Origin: Bacillus sp. BGMRC 2118
GTDB lineage: Bacteria > Bacillota > Bacilli > Bacillales > SA4
DNA length: 64,000 nt
Direction of reading: 5' to 3'
Assembly: GCA_008364785.1 (NCBI GenBank)
Contig: VTTJ01000004.1
Span: 295,861 to 359,860 of the forward strand
Part shown: one piece after another, positions 8,359-16,828 of the stretch
Layout of the letters: the number at the start of each line of letters is the position of its first letter
Numbering within the stretch: position 1 is the first letter of the stretch
Program-made: the position numbers and the translations under genes
The notes under the pieces: model-generated
What the model saw: only the letters and a program-made list of their open reading frames with translations
Databases searched by the model: none
Told to the model about the DNA's origin: nothing

Positions 8359-8889
8359 TCAACTCAAAAAGATGGCGCCATAAGCTAATGAACCGATAAT
8401 GACATATGCCGGGTGTACGTTCCACTTTTCTAAAAGTAAGTAGCTTACTACAACTAGAAATAGAGTTTGCCATACTCCTGAATCCATATATGAAGATTTG
8501 AAGAATGAATAAGCCATCACGCCGAGCAGAACTGCAATTGTCGGTCTCACATAAGCAGACATTCTTTTAACCTTTGGAGATTCTTTAAATTTGTAAAGTA
8601 AACTAAGTAGTCCAATCATTAAGATAAGAGATGGCGCCACAGTTGCAAAGATACCGACGAATGCACCGAGTATTCCGCCTTGGTCGTAGCCAATGTAGCC
8701 TGCCATTTTTGTGGCAATCGGACCTGGCAGGGCATTTCCAAGAGCAAGCACTTCACTAAATTCCTGGACTGTTAGCCATTCATATCGATGAACGACCTCA
8801 TTTTCTACTAGTGGTATAGAAGCAGGTCCACCACCGTATCCAAGTATTCCCGGGATGAAAAAGGCAAGGAAAATTTCCCAATAAATCAA
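8359..8889 (-). CDS. chrA: Chromate transporter family protein, second half of a split pair
   Basis: A 176-residue short-chain ChrA-family membrane protein. The signature FFIPGILGYGGGPASIPLVENEVV occurs at about residues 10-33, followed by LALGNALPGPIATKMAGYIGY, the conserved GxALPGP region. It is one of two homologous halves; its start overlaps the upstream chrA stop by four bases, so the pair is translationally coupled. Characterised short-chain pairs work together in chromate efflux, but close homologues are often annotated without any tested substrate. There are 4-5 predicted membrane helices. Confidence 0.9.
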   Translation of the reverse strand: MIYWEIFLAFFIPGILGYGGGPASIPLVENEVVHRYEWLTVQEFSEVLALGNALPGPIATKMAGYIGYDQGGILGAFVGIFATVAPSLILMIGLLSLLYKFKESPKVKRMSAYVRPTIAVLLGVMAYSFFKSSYMDSGVWQTLFLVVVSYLLLEKWNVHPAYVIIGSLAYGAIFLS

Positions 8890-9458
8890 GAATTCTCTCC
8901 CCCTTCTTGCCTAGGCAATCTGTCTTTTCTAAGAAGAGCTGTAAGTAGTAATAACCCAATGATTATTCCTGGGTGGACTCCAAGCCCTTCCAGTAACACC
9001 ACACTACCAATAACCATTAGGACTGAAGCCGATGTACCTAATTCTTTTTTTGCATTCGAAAAAAACTGCCATGTTAATACTGCGAGCATAACTCCTACCA
9101 CTGGAACAACTGCCTTTGTCATACCGGCAACCCATGGTTGATCCTTGAAAGTCGTTAACGTCGTAAGTAATACAATCATAAGGATGATTGTTGGAACAAT
9201 TGTTGCCAAGACAGCAATAGCCATACCTAAAAATCCACCTACACGATAACCGATATACCCCGCCATTTTCGTTGCAATCGGGCCTGGTAGTGTGTTGCCG
9301 AGTGCTAATACATCAGCAAACTCCTCTTCAGTCATCCACTTATACTGCTGCACAACTTCCTTATGTACAAGAGGTATCGAAGACGGTCCACCTCCATACC
9401 CCAGCATTCCTACCTTAAAAAACGCATAAAACAATTGCCACTGCTTCATTCCCTTCAT
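8886..9458 (-). CDS. chrA: Chromate transporter family protein, first half of a split pair
   Basis: A 190-residue short-chain ChrA protein, homologous to its downstream partner. It has the repeated signature FFKVGMLGYGGGPSSIPLVH and LALGNTLPGPIATKMAGYIG. The very close match of both halves (YGGGP.SIPLV and ALGN.LPGPIATKMAGYIGY) shows that they arose by duplication. The start is ambiguous between M1 and M4 (MKGMKQW). The gene follows two tandem REP-like palindromes that separate it from the gamma-glutamyltransferase gene, so the chrA pair may have its own promoter. Confidence 0.9.
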   Translation of the reverse strand: MKGMKQWQLFYAFFKVGMLGYGGGPSSIPLVHKEVVQQYKWMTEEEFADVLALGNTLPGPIATKMAGYIGYRVGGFLGMAIAVLATIVPTIILMIVLLTTLTTFKDQPWVAGMTKAVVPVVGVMLAVLTWQFFSNAKKELGTSASVLMVIGSVVLLEGLGVHPGIIIGLLLLTALLRKDRLPRQEGGENS

Positions 9459-9470
9459 CCTTTAACACAT

Positions 9471-9556
9471 TAATGTAGTGGGGGACAAGCCCCCGTTGCT
9501 TTAAAGCTTTAACGTAATGGGGGACAGGCCCCCGCTTCTTTAAAGTGGTAAAGTGT
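9471..9556. repeat. Two tandem family A REP-like palindromes, copies A2 and A3
   Basis: A2 at 9478-9496 reads GGGGG-ACAAG-CCCCC, with a changed loop. A3 at 9516-9535 reads GGGGG-ACAGG-CCCCC. They are 35-40 bp apart in the same orientation, separated by a CTTTAAAGC box, and lie between chrA and the gamma-glutamyltransferase gene. Confidence 0.85.
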
Positions 9557-9566
9557 GAATACATGT

Positions 9567-11174
9567 TTAGTAGGCGGCAATGGATCCGTCTGTTCTTGAT
9601 TCTGTGCCACCAGTTAGTACACCTGTGTTTGGGTCACGCCAGATAATTTGACCTCTGCCGAAGCTACCTGAATCTACTGCTACCTCAATATGATGTCCTT
9701 TTCGAGATAGTGCCTGAGCAATTGACAATGGAAAGTGATGTTCTACTAGAACATTCTTATCCTCAATCCATTGCCATCTCGGTGCATCTAGTGCTGCTTG
9801 CGGATTCAAATGAAAGTCAATTGTATTCATCACAACCTGCAGATGTCCTTGTGGCTGCATGTACCCACCCATGACACCAAACGGTCCAACTGCAACACCT
9901 GCCTTTGTTAAAAATCCAGGAATAATTGTATGATACGTTTTTTTGCCCGGTTCTAGAGCATTGTCATGTTCCGGGTCCAGTGAAAAGTCAGCTCCGCGAT
10001 TTTGCAGGGCGATACCCGTACCAGGAACAACAATACCTGAACCGAACCCCATATAGTTACTTTGTATAAAAGAAACCATATTTCCCTCTTCATCCGCAGT
10101 GGCTAAATACACCGTGCCACCTTTTGGAGGAGTTCCCGGCACTGGTGTTATGGCCCGTTCTCCTATTTGATCTCTTCGCATACTGGCAAATTGTTCAGAT
10201 AGTAAATCTTCTGTTCGTACTTTCATCTTCCCTGAATCTGTAATGTATTTCATTCCATCAGCAAAAGCTAATTTCATAGCTTCTAGTTGTTTATGTATTG
10301 TATCAACAGAGTCTCTCTCACTGAATTCGAACTCTTTTAATGTATTTAGTGCAAGTAATGTTACGAGTCCCTGGCCATTCGGGGGAATCTCCCAAACTTC
10401 ATATCCTTTATAATTTACCTTTATAGGGTCTACCCATTCCGGATAATAATTAGCTAAGTCCTCTTCCTTCAGGAAACCATCATGTTTCGCAGAGAAATTA
10501 CTGATTTCTTTTGCTAATCTACCTCGATAAAAGGATTCTCCATTTGTCTCTGCAATTTCCTTTAATGTGGCTGCATGACCTGGTGAACGCCATATCTCCC
10601 CAATTTGAGGTGCACGTCCATTTGGTGCAAAGGTCTCAAACCAATGAATAAATTCCTCACTTGTTGCATTCTTTTTATATGCTTCATACGCATGGCTCCA
10701 ATACTTCCCTAACGTTGGAGAAATCGGAAATCCGTTTTCAGCATATTCAATGGCTGGCTGAAGCACATCACCTAAAGGTAATCTACCAAACTTCTTTGAT
10801 AGCTCTGCCCATGCTGCTGGAACCCCGGGCACAGTCACCGGAATAAGACCAAGCTTCGGCATTTTTTCAAATCCTCTTGTCTTAACAGCATCTATTGAAA
10901 TACTAGTAGGAGATGGACCACTTGCATTTAATCCATGAAGTTCGCCTTTTACCCATACTAACGCAAAAGCATCTCCACCAATTCCATTTGAAGTAGGCTC
11001 GACTACAGTCAAACATGCAGCAGTCGCAATCGCTGCATCAATTGCATTTCCACCTTTTTTTAACATATCTAATCCAGCTTGTGCTGCAAGCGGCTGTGAT
11101 GTTGCCACCATTCCCTTTTTAGCAATCGTCGCCATTCTCTGTGAAGCATAAGGATAGTGTAAATAATCCATCAT
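9567..11174 (-). CDS. Cytoplasmic gamma-glutamyltransferase family protein (YwrD-like)
   Basis: An Ntn-hydrolase of about 535 residues that normally self-cleaves into two subunits and transfers or hydrolyses gamma-glutamyl groups. The family motifs are present: AAQAGLDMLKKGGNAIDAAI near the start, EPTSNGIGGDAFA, and PPNGQG. The likely autocleavage threonine is in KGGTVYLATADEEGNMVSFI, and GGTESRTDG is near the end. No signal peptide is visible, unlike secreted Ggt, so this resembles the YwrD type. Three successive ATGs (11177, 11174, 11171) follow AGGGGG; I chose 11174 by spacing. An upstream in-frame ATG at 11198 would place that site inside the gene. Confidence 0.88.
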   Translation of the reverse strand: MMDYLHYPYASQRMATIAKKGMVATSQPLAAQAGLDMLKKGGNAIDAAIATAACLTVVEPTSNGIGGDAFALVWVKGELHGLNASGPSPTSISIDAVKTRGFEKMPKLGLIPVTVPGVPAAWAELSKKFGRLPLGDVLQPAIEYAENGFPISPTLGKYWSHAYEAYKKNATSEEFIHWFETFAPNGRAPQIGEIWRSPGHAATLKEIAETNGESFYRGRLAKEISNFSAKHDGFLKEEDLANYYPEWVDPIKVNYKGYEVWEIPPNGQGLVTLLALNTLKEFEFSERDSVDTIHKQLEAMKLAFADGMKYITDSGKMKVRTEDLLSEQFASMRRDQIGERAITPVPGTPPKGGTVYLATADEEGNMVSFIQSNYMGFGSGIVVPGTGIALQNRGADFSLDPEHDNALEPGKKTYHTIIPGFLTKAGVAVGPFGVMGGYMQPQGHLQVVMNTIDFHLNPQAALDAPRWQWIEDKNVLVEHHFPLSIAQALSRKGHHIEVAVDSGSFGRGQIIWRDPNTGVLTGGTESRTDGSIAAY

Positions 11175-11261
11175 CATCTTCCCCCTATTACGAATCATTT
11201 CGCCATTCGAAATAACCTTACGCCCTATTATATCAGAAAATATAGAAAATTACACCTCTTT

Positions 11262-11306
11262 ACCACTTTAAAGTGGTGGGGGCCTGTCCCCCATTACTTT
11301 AAAGCA
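11262..11306. repeat. Family A REP-like palindrome, copy A4
   Basis: The core at 11278-11292 is GGGGG-CCTGT-CCCCC, the reverse-strand form of copy A1. It is flanked on both sides by ACTTTAAAG boxes, giving nested inverted repeats. It sits between the gamma-glutamyltransferase gene and the spoIIQ terminator. Confidence 0.85.
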
Positions 11307-11339
11307 CGAAAAAACCTGCCTTGTGCAGAGGCAGGTTTT
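11307..11339 (-). terminator. Rho-independent terminator of spoIIQ
   Basis: The minus strand forms AAAACCTGCC, a loop, then GGCAGGTTTT with additional Ts. It starts 37 bp after the spoIIQ stop codon. Confidence 0.88.
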
Positions 11340-11375
11340 GGTTCAAGTTGTTGTGTATAACAATTATACGGGTTT

Positions 11376-12278
11376 TTAAGCTTTTGCTTGTCCGATAGAT
11401 GCGTCTGGAGTGTCAGATTTATTGTTCTCTGCGTCTCCTTCGCCTTCTTCAGGCTTTTCCTCATCAGCGGACTTTTCCTTGTCTGATTCTTCTTCATCAG
11501 CTGCATTTCCTTCTTCGTTTGCAGCTTCTTTATCAGCTTCTTTGTCTGCTGAAGTTTCTTGCGTTTCATCCATCTTAATTTCTTCTTGCTTTAGAGAAGT
11601 TAAGCTCTTTTCGAAGAAATCTAGTGGATTTACAGGTTCATTTCCTTTACGGATTTCGAAGTGTGCATGAATGCCCGCTTCTTCGTTATAAATTGAACGA
11701 CCTGCTGTTGCTAATAATTCACCTTGAGCTACTGATGCACCTTCTTCAACTTTTACATTTTCTAAAGCTGAGTACATTGTAGTAACTCCATCACCATGAT
11801 CTAACTCAACGACAAAACCTAGCATTGGATCTTTTCTTACTTCTGTAACTGTTCCACTTAATGAAGCTACAACATCAAATGCTTCCCCGTTCTTGCTAAC
11901 AATATCAATACCCGTATTTTCAGTATAAGTATTATTATAGAATACTAGGGCTGCTTCTTGTTCTTCGCTACTAGCTTCACTATCGTAGAAGTGCTTTTGG
12001 ATTTCTACTGAATCAACATCCACAACAGGCATACTAAACTTCTCAACATTACTTACTACCGGTACTGCATCTTCACCATTCATTGCTGTTCCAGGCTCAT
12101 TGCTTTCAATCTTACCTTTTGAATCAGCTAAATCGTTTGTGCTGCTTTGGTACCATAACACACCTGTCAGAATAATTGCTGCACTTGCTAGATAGATTGC
12201 TGGGAATACCCAACGCTTTTTGAAAAATTGATTTGTTTTAGACTTACGAGGATTCTTATTTTCTTCCTCTCTCATCAT
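11376..12278 (-). CDS. spoIIQ: Stage II sporulation protein Q
   Basis: A forespore membrane protein that pairs with mother-cell SpoIIIAH across the septum during engulfment. It has a basic N-terminus, one membrane helix (VFPAIYLASAAIILTGVLWY), and a LytM/M23 domain in the middle. In active LytM enzymes the first zinc ligand is His in HxxxD; here the site reads NTGID, so that ligand is Asn and the peptidase site is degenerate, as in B. subtilis SpoIIQ. The HAHFEIRKG motif remains. An Asp/Glu/Lys-rich tail of about 70 residues follows. I chose the ATG at 12278, 8 nt after GAGG, giving MMREEE as in the B. subtilis protein. Confidence 0.94.
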   Translation of the reverse strand: MMREEENKNPRKSKTNQFFKKRWVFPAIYLASAAIILTGVLWYQSSTNDLADSKGKIESNEPGTAMNGEDAVPVVSNVEKFSMPVVDVDSVEIQKHFYDSEASSEEQEAALVFYNNTYTENTGIDIVSKNGEAFDVVASLSGTVTEVRKDPMLGFVVELDHGDGVTTMYSALENVKVEEGASVAQGELLATAGRSIYNEEAGIHAHFEIRKGNEPVNPLDFFEKSLTSLKQEEIKMDETQETSADKEADKEAANEEGNAADEEESDKEKSADEEKPEEGEGDAENNKSDTPDASIGQAKA

Positions 12279-12580
12279 TTTCATCACCTCAACAACCATT
12301 CTGAACAGAATCTCGTAAATCTATACATTTTCAAAAAAAAATTTTCTGATTATTTTTCGACAAAGGTATTAAGATTATTCATAGAATGTAAAAAAACTTT
12401 ATGAACACAGATAAAATAAAGGTTTTCGGTTAACCGTTAAGGGCCCTTTCAATGTCTTTATATGAGGTTTACATTCCAAATCTACTACCATGGCTTGTGC
12501 TAGATTGTTTGTGGAAGGAGGAATTTTATTATTCATCTCGTATTTAATAGGGGAATAAATTGAAAAGGAAGTGATGTTTG

Positions 12581-13153
12581 TTGAGTAGAAAATTACGCAC
12601 CTGGTTTCCAGGAGCTATTTACCACATTACAAGCAGGGGAAATCGGAAGTCTACGATCTTTTATGATCATCAGGATTACTCAACCTATTTGAATCTGCTA
12701 ATTAAAACGCAGCAACAATACCCATTCTATTTACACGCTTACTGCCTCATGCACAATCACCTTCATCTCCTTCTCGAAACGAAGGATACTCATATCCAGC
12801 ACATTATGTGGTCTATCCAAACCCCTTACGCACGGTACATCAATAAAAAGTATGATTTAGTTGGACATGTCTTCCAGGGTCGATATGGTTCACAAGTAAT
12901 CGATTCTCAAAAATACTTTATCGATACAAGTCGGTATATTCATTTAAATCCATTCAAAGCATCCCTCGTTAAGGATCCTGCAGACTATCCATGGAGCAGT
13001 TACAGGTATTATCGTCATGTTCAAACTCTTGCAACACCACCATATCTTACTACTACCAAAACCCTTTCCTTATTCTCTGAGCACCACAACTATTATCTCT
13101 ATGTTGAATTCCAACCAGATAAGGAAAACCAGGCATATCCTTTCACGCATTAA
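12581..13153 (+). CDS. REP-associated tyrosine transposase (RAYT), Y1_Tnp family, copy 1
   Basis: A 190-191 residue single-domain HUH endonuclease of the Y1/IS200-like superfamily. The N-terminus has GAIYHITSRGNR, typical of RAYT rather than IS200/IS605 TnpA. The metal-binding HUH motif is MHNHLHLLL, and candidate catalytic tyrosines follow in YARYINKKY. RYIHLNPFKA and YPWSSYRYY are also family features. The start is TTG (12581, or the adjacent TTG at 12578) after AAAGGAAGTGA. Its stop codon lies at the edge of palindrome A5. It is the only plus-strand gene in its neighbourhood and looks intact. Confidence 0.9.
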   Translation: MSRKLRTWFPGAIYHITSRGNRKSTIFYDHQDYSTYLNLLIKTQQQYPFYLHAYCLMHNHLHLLLETKDTHIQHIMWSIQTPYARYINKKYDLVGHVFQGRYGSQVIDSQKYFIDTSRYIHLNPFKASLVKDPADYPWSSYRYYRHVQTLATPPYLTTTKTLSLFSEHHNYYLYVEFQPDKENQAYPFTH

Positions 13154-13186
13154 AGCGATGGGGGACTGTCCCCCACCGCTTTAATG
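13150..13186. repeat. Family A REP-like palindrome, copy A5, overlapping the RAYT stop
   Basis: TTAAAGCG and CGCTTTAA form outer arms around GGGGG-ACTGT-CCCCC. The RAYT stop codon TAA is inside the left arm. A REP unit directly at the 3' end of a RAYT gene is the arrangement described for RAYT/REP pairs in Gammaproteobacteria. Confidence 0.88.
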
Positions 13187-13195
13187 TACGAAAAA

Positions 13196-14242
13196 CTATT
13201 TACTGATTTGTGCAGTGATATCGTTGATAAATGGTTCGATGTTGCTGATTTCAATGCCTTTATAATAGTGGGTAACAATATCTTGGTACGTCTTGCCTTC
13301 TTGAGCCATTCCGTTAGCACCGTATTGACTCATTCCGACGCCATGTCCATAACCCTTTGTTGTAATGAGTATTTCATTCCCTTTTCGCTCCCAGTTAAAG
13401 TCGGAAGAATTTAATCCGAGTGCGTCTCGCACATCTGGTCCTTTCATTTCTTTGCCACCAACTTGAACGACACCGATCCGACCACCCTTTGTTCTAGAGA
13501 TAATCTTTCCAATATCTCCTTTACTCGGCAGCTTTACGCCTAGTTTCGCTTCAAAATCAGAAACAGAAATAGATACAGCATTTGTAAACTTCGGTGATTT
13601 CTCATCCCATGGACTTGCTACGCTTCGTAGGTAAGGGATTTCGTTTGTCCAATATTCCTCTGAGTTTTCTGTATATCCATTACTCGTTGAGAAAAAGGAA
13701 GCATCTATTGGGGATCCATCATAGACAAGAATCTGGCCAGATGTAGCGTTCACAGCTTCTGTAATCTTGGCGATTTTCGTATCAAAGTCACCTTTCCATT
13801 GTGCTTTTAGTTCCTCCATGTCCTTATACGCCTGAAATTCCTTAAAGCTATCTGTTAACTTTGCTCCTTCAGGTGTCCCAAGCTTTGTATCACTAAGTAA
13901 AATTCGTACAACATATGTTCTAGCCGCTAAGGCCTGTGCCTTTAATGCTTCGCTTTCAAATTCAGCTGGCATTTCAGAAGCGACAACTCCTACTACATAT
14001 TGTTCCAACGGGATATTTTCAATTTTCTTTTCCACCGAACGATACACCGGGATATCAATAGATGATTGGTTCTTAACCTCTGGAGCTGACATCACCTGCG
14101 GTTTTAGTTCTTCTACTAGTGTTCCATGCGTTTTATCGGTAAACGGTAGGACAAGTAGTGTTGGAATGAGTAATGTAACAATAAACAGTATTGATCCTAG
14201 TACGACGAGTGGTTTTAATCGTTTCAATCGTTCAGCCTCCAT
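13196..14242 (-). CDS. spoIID: Stage II sporulation protein D (peptidoglycan lytic transglycosylase)
   Basis: A 348-residue mother-cell membrane protein of the SpoIID/LytB family. With SpoIIM and SpoIIP it degrades septal peptidoglycan for engulfment. There is one N-terminal membrane helix (residues 11-34). The conserved catalytic Glu is E90 in VVASEMPAEFESEALKAQA. SpoIID-domain motifs STSNGYTENSEEYW and TKGYGHGVGMSQYGANGMA are present. It is followed by the RAYT gene in convergent orientation, with palindrome A5 only 10 bp beyond its stop. A weak sigma-E-like promoter lies upstream. Confidence 0.95.
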   Translation of the reverse strand: MEAERLKRLKPLVVLGSILFIVTLLIPTLLVLPFTDKTHGTLVEELKPQVMSAPEVKNQSSIDIPVYRSVEKKIENIPLEQYVVGVVASEMPAEFESEALKAQALAARTYVVRILLSDTKLGTPEGAKLTDSFKEFQAYKDMEELKAQWKGDFDTKIAKITEAVNATSGQILVYDGSPIDASFFSTSNGYTENSEEYWTNEIPYLRSVASPWDEKSPKFTNAVSISVSDFEAKLGVKLPSKGDIGKIISRTKGGRIGVVQVGGKEMKGPDVRDALGLNSSDFNWERKGNEILITTKGYGHGVGMSQYGANGMAQEGKTYQDIVTHYYKGIEISNIEPFINDITAQISK

Positions 14243-14543
14243 CCTAATGAATTCCTAATCTATATTTCATTTTTATGGAACTGGACAATCTATTATGACT
14301 AAAATCTCGTAACTCTTTTAAAAAAATAGTAGAGTCCGTTATGACGATAAAAAGAATTTAGAACAGTACTAATGGTATATTTTTCAAAGAAAACACATAC
14401 ACTTTTGTATGTGTTAATGGAATCTCTTTTCGTTAATGGCTTCCATAACTTGATTAGATAAAAACCTTTAAGAAATAGAAAAACAACAATTATGCGAAAA
14501 ACAATCGAATTTCAATAATGTGTCACTGTGTACTCAGGTAGCC
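14243..14543. other. Non-coding region between spoIID and murAA
   Basis: There is no gene here. It contains a candidate spoIID promoter at 14269-14298 and otherwise AT-rich sequence, including a short ACACATAC/GTATGTGT inverted repeat near 14393-14416 of unknown role. Confidence 0.6.
14269..14298 (-). promoter_or_regulatory. Candidate sigma-E promoter of spoIID
   Basis: The minus strand reads TCATAATA, then CATAAAAAT. This gives ATA-N16-CATA, the sigma-E spacing. The final T of the -10 consensus CATANNNT is displaced by one base. It lies about 30 bp before the spoIID start. spoIID is a sigma-E gene in B. subtilis. Confidence 0.35.
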
Positions 14544-14573
14544 AAATAAAAAAAGAAGCCGAATTCGGCTTCC
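14544..14573 (-). terminator. Rho-independent terminator of murAA
   Basis: The minus strand has GAAGCC-GAATTC-GGCTTC followed by TTTTTTTATTT. It begins less than 10 bp after the murAA stop codon. Confidence 0.92.
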
Positions 14574-14581
14574 TCTTCTAT

Positions 14582-15883
14582 TTAAGCATTTAAGTCTGAT
14601 ACTTTCACTTCAACATTTGGAACTTCTTCTGAAATGCGCTCAATATCAGCACCTAATCCGGCTAATTTGCCATGGAAGTTCACATATCCACGATCTAAGT
14701 GCTTTAATTCACCTACACGTGTATACCCATCTGCGACTAGACCAGCAATAATTAATGCTGCACCAGCACGAAGGTCTGTTGCTGAAACCTCAGCACCTTG
14801 TAAATTGCCAGGACCATCAATAATAACCGAGCGACCTTCAATTTTGATTTGTCCGTTCATACGACGGAATTCTTCCACGTGCATGAAGCGATTTTCAAAT
14901 ACCGTCTCGGTAATCATACTTGTGCCGCTAGCTTTTAATAATAACGCCATCATTTGGGATTGCATATCTGTTGGGAATCCTGGATGAGGCATGGTTTTTA
15001 AATCAATTGCTTTTAACTTTTCAGGACCAATTACACGAAGTCCATCATTTTCTTCTATAATGGTAACACCCATTTCCTCAAGCTTCGCAACTAGGGCACT
15101 TAAGTGCTCCAATACTGCACCTTGAACAAATACATTTCCACCAGTGATCGCAGCAGCAACCATAAATGTTCCAGCTTCTACTCGATCCGGAATAACAGCA
15201 TGCTTCACTCCACGTAGCTGATCGACACCTTCAATGCGAATTGTGCCGGTACCAGCTCCACGAACCTTCGCACCCATCTTATTTAGATAGTTGGCTAAAT
15301 CCACGATTTCCGGTTCTTTTGCACAGTTTTCTAAAATTGTTGTACCTTTTGCTAATGTTGCTGCCATCATGACATTTTCAGTTGCACCAACACTTGGGAA
15401 ATCAAAATAAATCTTTGCGCCATGCAATGGTCCATCTACTTCTGCTTCAATGTATCCATTACCTACTTTTACTTTTGCTCCCATTGCTTCAAACCCTTTT
15501 AGGTGTTGATCAATAGGACGGGAACCGATTGCACATCCACCAGGAAGTGCGACTCTTGCCTTGCCGTTCCTTGCTAATAAAGATCCCATTACTAAGACAG
15601 ATGCACGCATCTTGGATACATATTCAAATGGAGCTTCCGTTTTCAGTTCAGCTGAAGCATCTACGAAAATTTCTCCATTTTCAAATACTACGTCAGCATT
15701 TAATTGACGTAATACTTCATTGATTGTATATACATCCGAAAGAGCAGGTACATCAGTGATTACACTTTTACCTTCACTTGCTAAAATGGATGCAGCGATG
15801 ACAGGCAGAACAGCATTTTTTGCTCCTTCGACCTTTACTGAGCCGTTCAGTTGCCTCCCGCCACGGACGATGATTTTTTCCAA
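14582..15883 (-). CDS. murA: UDP-N-acetylglucosamine 1-carboxyvinyltransferase MurAA
   Basis: It catalyses transfer of enolpyruvate from PEP to UDP-GlcNAc, the first committed step of peptidoglycan synthesis. The protein has 433 residues with the EPSP-synthase-like fold. The catalytic Cys, the fosfomycin target, is C117 in [16 protein letters not shown]. Other motifs are GAKNAVLPV (20-28) and [13 protein letters not shown] near the C-terminus. It sits upstream of spoIID as in B. subtilis. A second MurA-type gene lies at 56180-57466, so this genome has the two-enzyme arrangement of low-GC Gram-positives. Confidence 0.96.
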   Translation of the reverse strand: MEKIIVRGGRQLNGSVKVEGAKNAVLPVIAASILASEGKSVITDVPALSDVYTINEVLRQLNADVVFENGEIFVDASAELKTEAPFEYVSKMRASVLVMGSLLARNGKARVALPGGCAIGSRPIDQHLKGFEAMGAKVKVGNGYIEAEVDGPLHGAKIYFDFPSVGATENVMMAATLAKGTTILENCAKEPEIVDLANYLNKMGAKVRGAGTGTIRIEGVDQLRGVKHAVIPDRVEAGTFMVAAAITGGNVFVQGAVLEHLSALVAKLEEMGVTIIEENDGLRVIGPEKLKAIDLKTMPHPGFPTDMQSQMMALLLKASGTSMITETVFENRFMHVEEFRRMNGQIKIEGRSVIIDGPGNLQGAEVSATDLRAGAALIIAGLVADGYTRVGELKHLDRGYVNFHGKLAGLGADIERISEEVPNVEVKVSDLNA

Positions 15884-16534
15884 GGTATTTCCCCTCCGCG
15901 TCCTAAAAATTATTCTATATATTAATATTCAGAAGTAATGATTGGTGTTACTGCCTTATCAGCAGTTCTAGCCAATACATGTTCTTAAGGCTATATTTAC
16001 GTATACTTTTTGACGATAGTAAGAACGTAAAAGTTCCACTGGTTAAGTATATGCAGGAAGAAAGACATTTGTCTCTATTTAAGACACATTGTAGTATGAA
16101 AAACGTTTCTACTCCTAAGCCTATAGTTGAAAAACACCTTTCATAATATCACTGTTTCTAATCATTGTACAAGGGTAATTTGTAGGAGAAACAAGATATA
16201 TGTCGAACAATACACATATTTTCCATAATTTTTATTTTTGCAACGTAAAAAGAGTACGACGTGCGCAATCTATTTATGAGGGTATACAAAGAATTTGAAA
16301 ATTTTTAACTTCTGCCTGAATCGATAATCTCCTTCTTTCACCTTTGATCTATATGGTACCGTTCAATGCCCTCTCCTTATTACTCATTCTTGCCAAACTG
16401 CCTTCTAGCATACGTGGAAAAAGTCGTCAGAACAATTAAATTAAAATGATTTCTAAACCAATATTATGATGAAATAATTTGAATCATGCGTTATTCATAA
16501 TGTTAGAAAATTTAGTCTTTTACATACTCATGAG
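15884..16534. other. 651-bp region with no gene between murAA and ywzB
   Basis: No reading frame longer than a few dozen codons with a ribosome binding site was found. In B. subtilis a ywmB gene lies just before murAA; I see no ywmB-like protein here. The sequence is AT-rich with scattered stops in all frames. It could hold a decayed ywmB, the murAA promoter or an unrecognised RNA. Confidence 0.55.
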
Positions 16535-16768
16535 CTAAAAGATCAACGGAATTTGCTGCGACCAGTTGGAGTAATCAAGGAAGAAATTACTAACTGTTGA
16601 TCCTATACAGATCGTTAATAATATCAGTAGAATCCTTGCCTGCCATACATGATTGGGTTTAATCAACGAGTCAATTTTAATCGCTTGAAGTGCCCACCAG
16701 GTTATGGTAATAAACAATAAGTGGGAAATCATACTTAGTAATGCTTGCTGCCCGAATAACTGCTCCAT
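16535..16768 (-). CDS. ywzB: DUF1146 membrane protein YwzB
   Basis: A 77-residue integral membrane protein of family DUF1146 (YwzB type) with two predicted helices. The C-terminal stretch RILLILLTICIGSTVSNFFL followed by DYSNWSQQIPLIF is the conserved family signature. Its function is unknown. It has a good AAAGGAGGTTCGTT ribosome binding site. In B. subtilis it is encoded between the atp operon and murAA; here the nuo operon is interposed. The start lies only 20 bp after the presumed nuo terminator, so it may have its own promoter or depend on read-through. Confidence 0.88.
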   Translation of the reverse strand: MEQLFGQQALLSMISHLLFITITWWALQAIKIDSLIKPNHVWQARILLILLTICIGSTVSNFFLDYSNWSQQIPLIF

Positions 16769-16786
16769 AACGAACCTCCTTTAGAA

Positions 16787-16822
16787 AAGGAAAAGAAGGC
16801 TACCAATATAGCCTCCTCTTTC
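16787..16822 (-). terminator. Terminator at the end of the nuo operon
   Basis: The minus strand forms an imperfect stem, AAAGAGGAGGCTA paired with TAGCCTTCTTTT, ending in T-rich sequence. It begins right after the nuoN stop codon. Confidence 0.7.
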
Positions 16823-16828
16823 ATTTTT

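Noticed and set aside
11410..11670. Ser-rich plus-strand frame opposite the end of spoIIQ, and a Lys-rich frame on the minus strand at 11294-11569
   Set aside because: Both are shadows of the low-complexity acidic tail of SpoIIQ in other frames.
12320..12390. Sigma-F promoter for spoIIQ (GAATA then CGAAAAATA on the minus strand)
   Set aside because: The -10 lacks the expected GG and the -35 deviates, so the match is no better than chance in AT-rich DNA.
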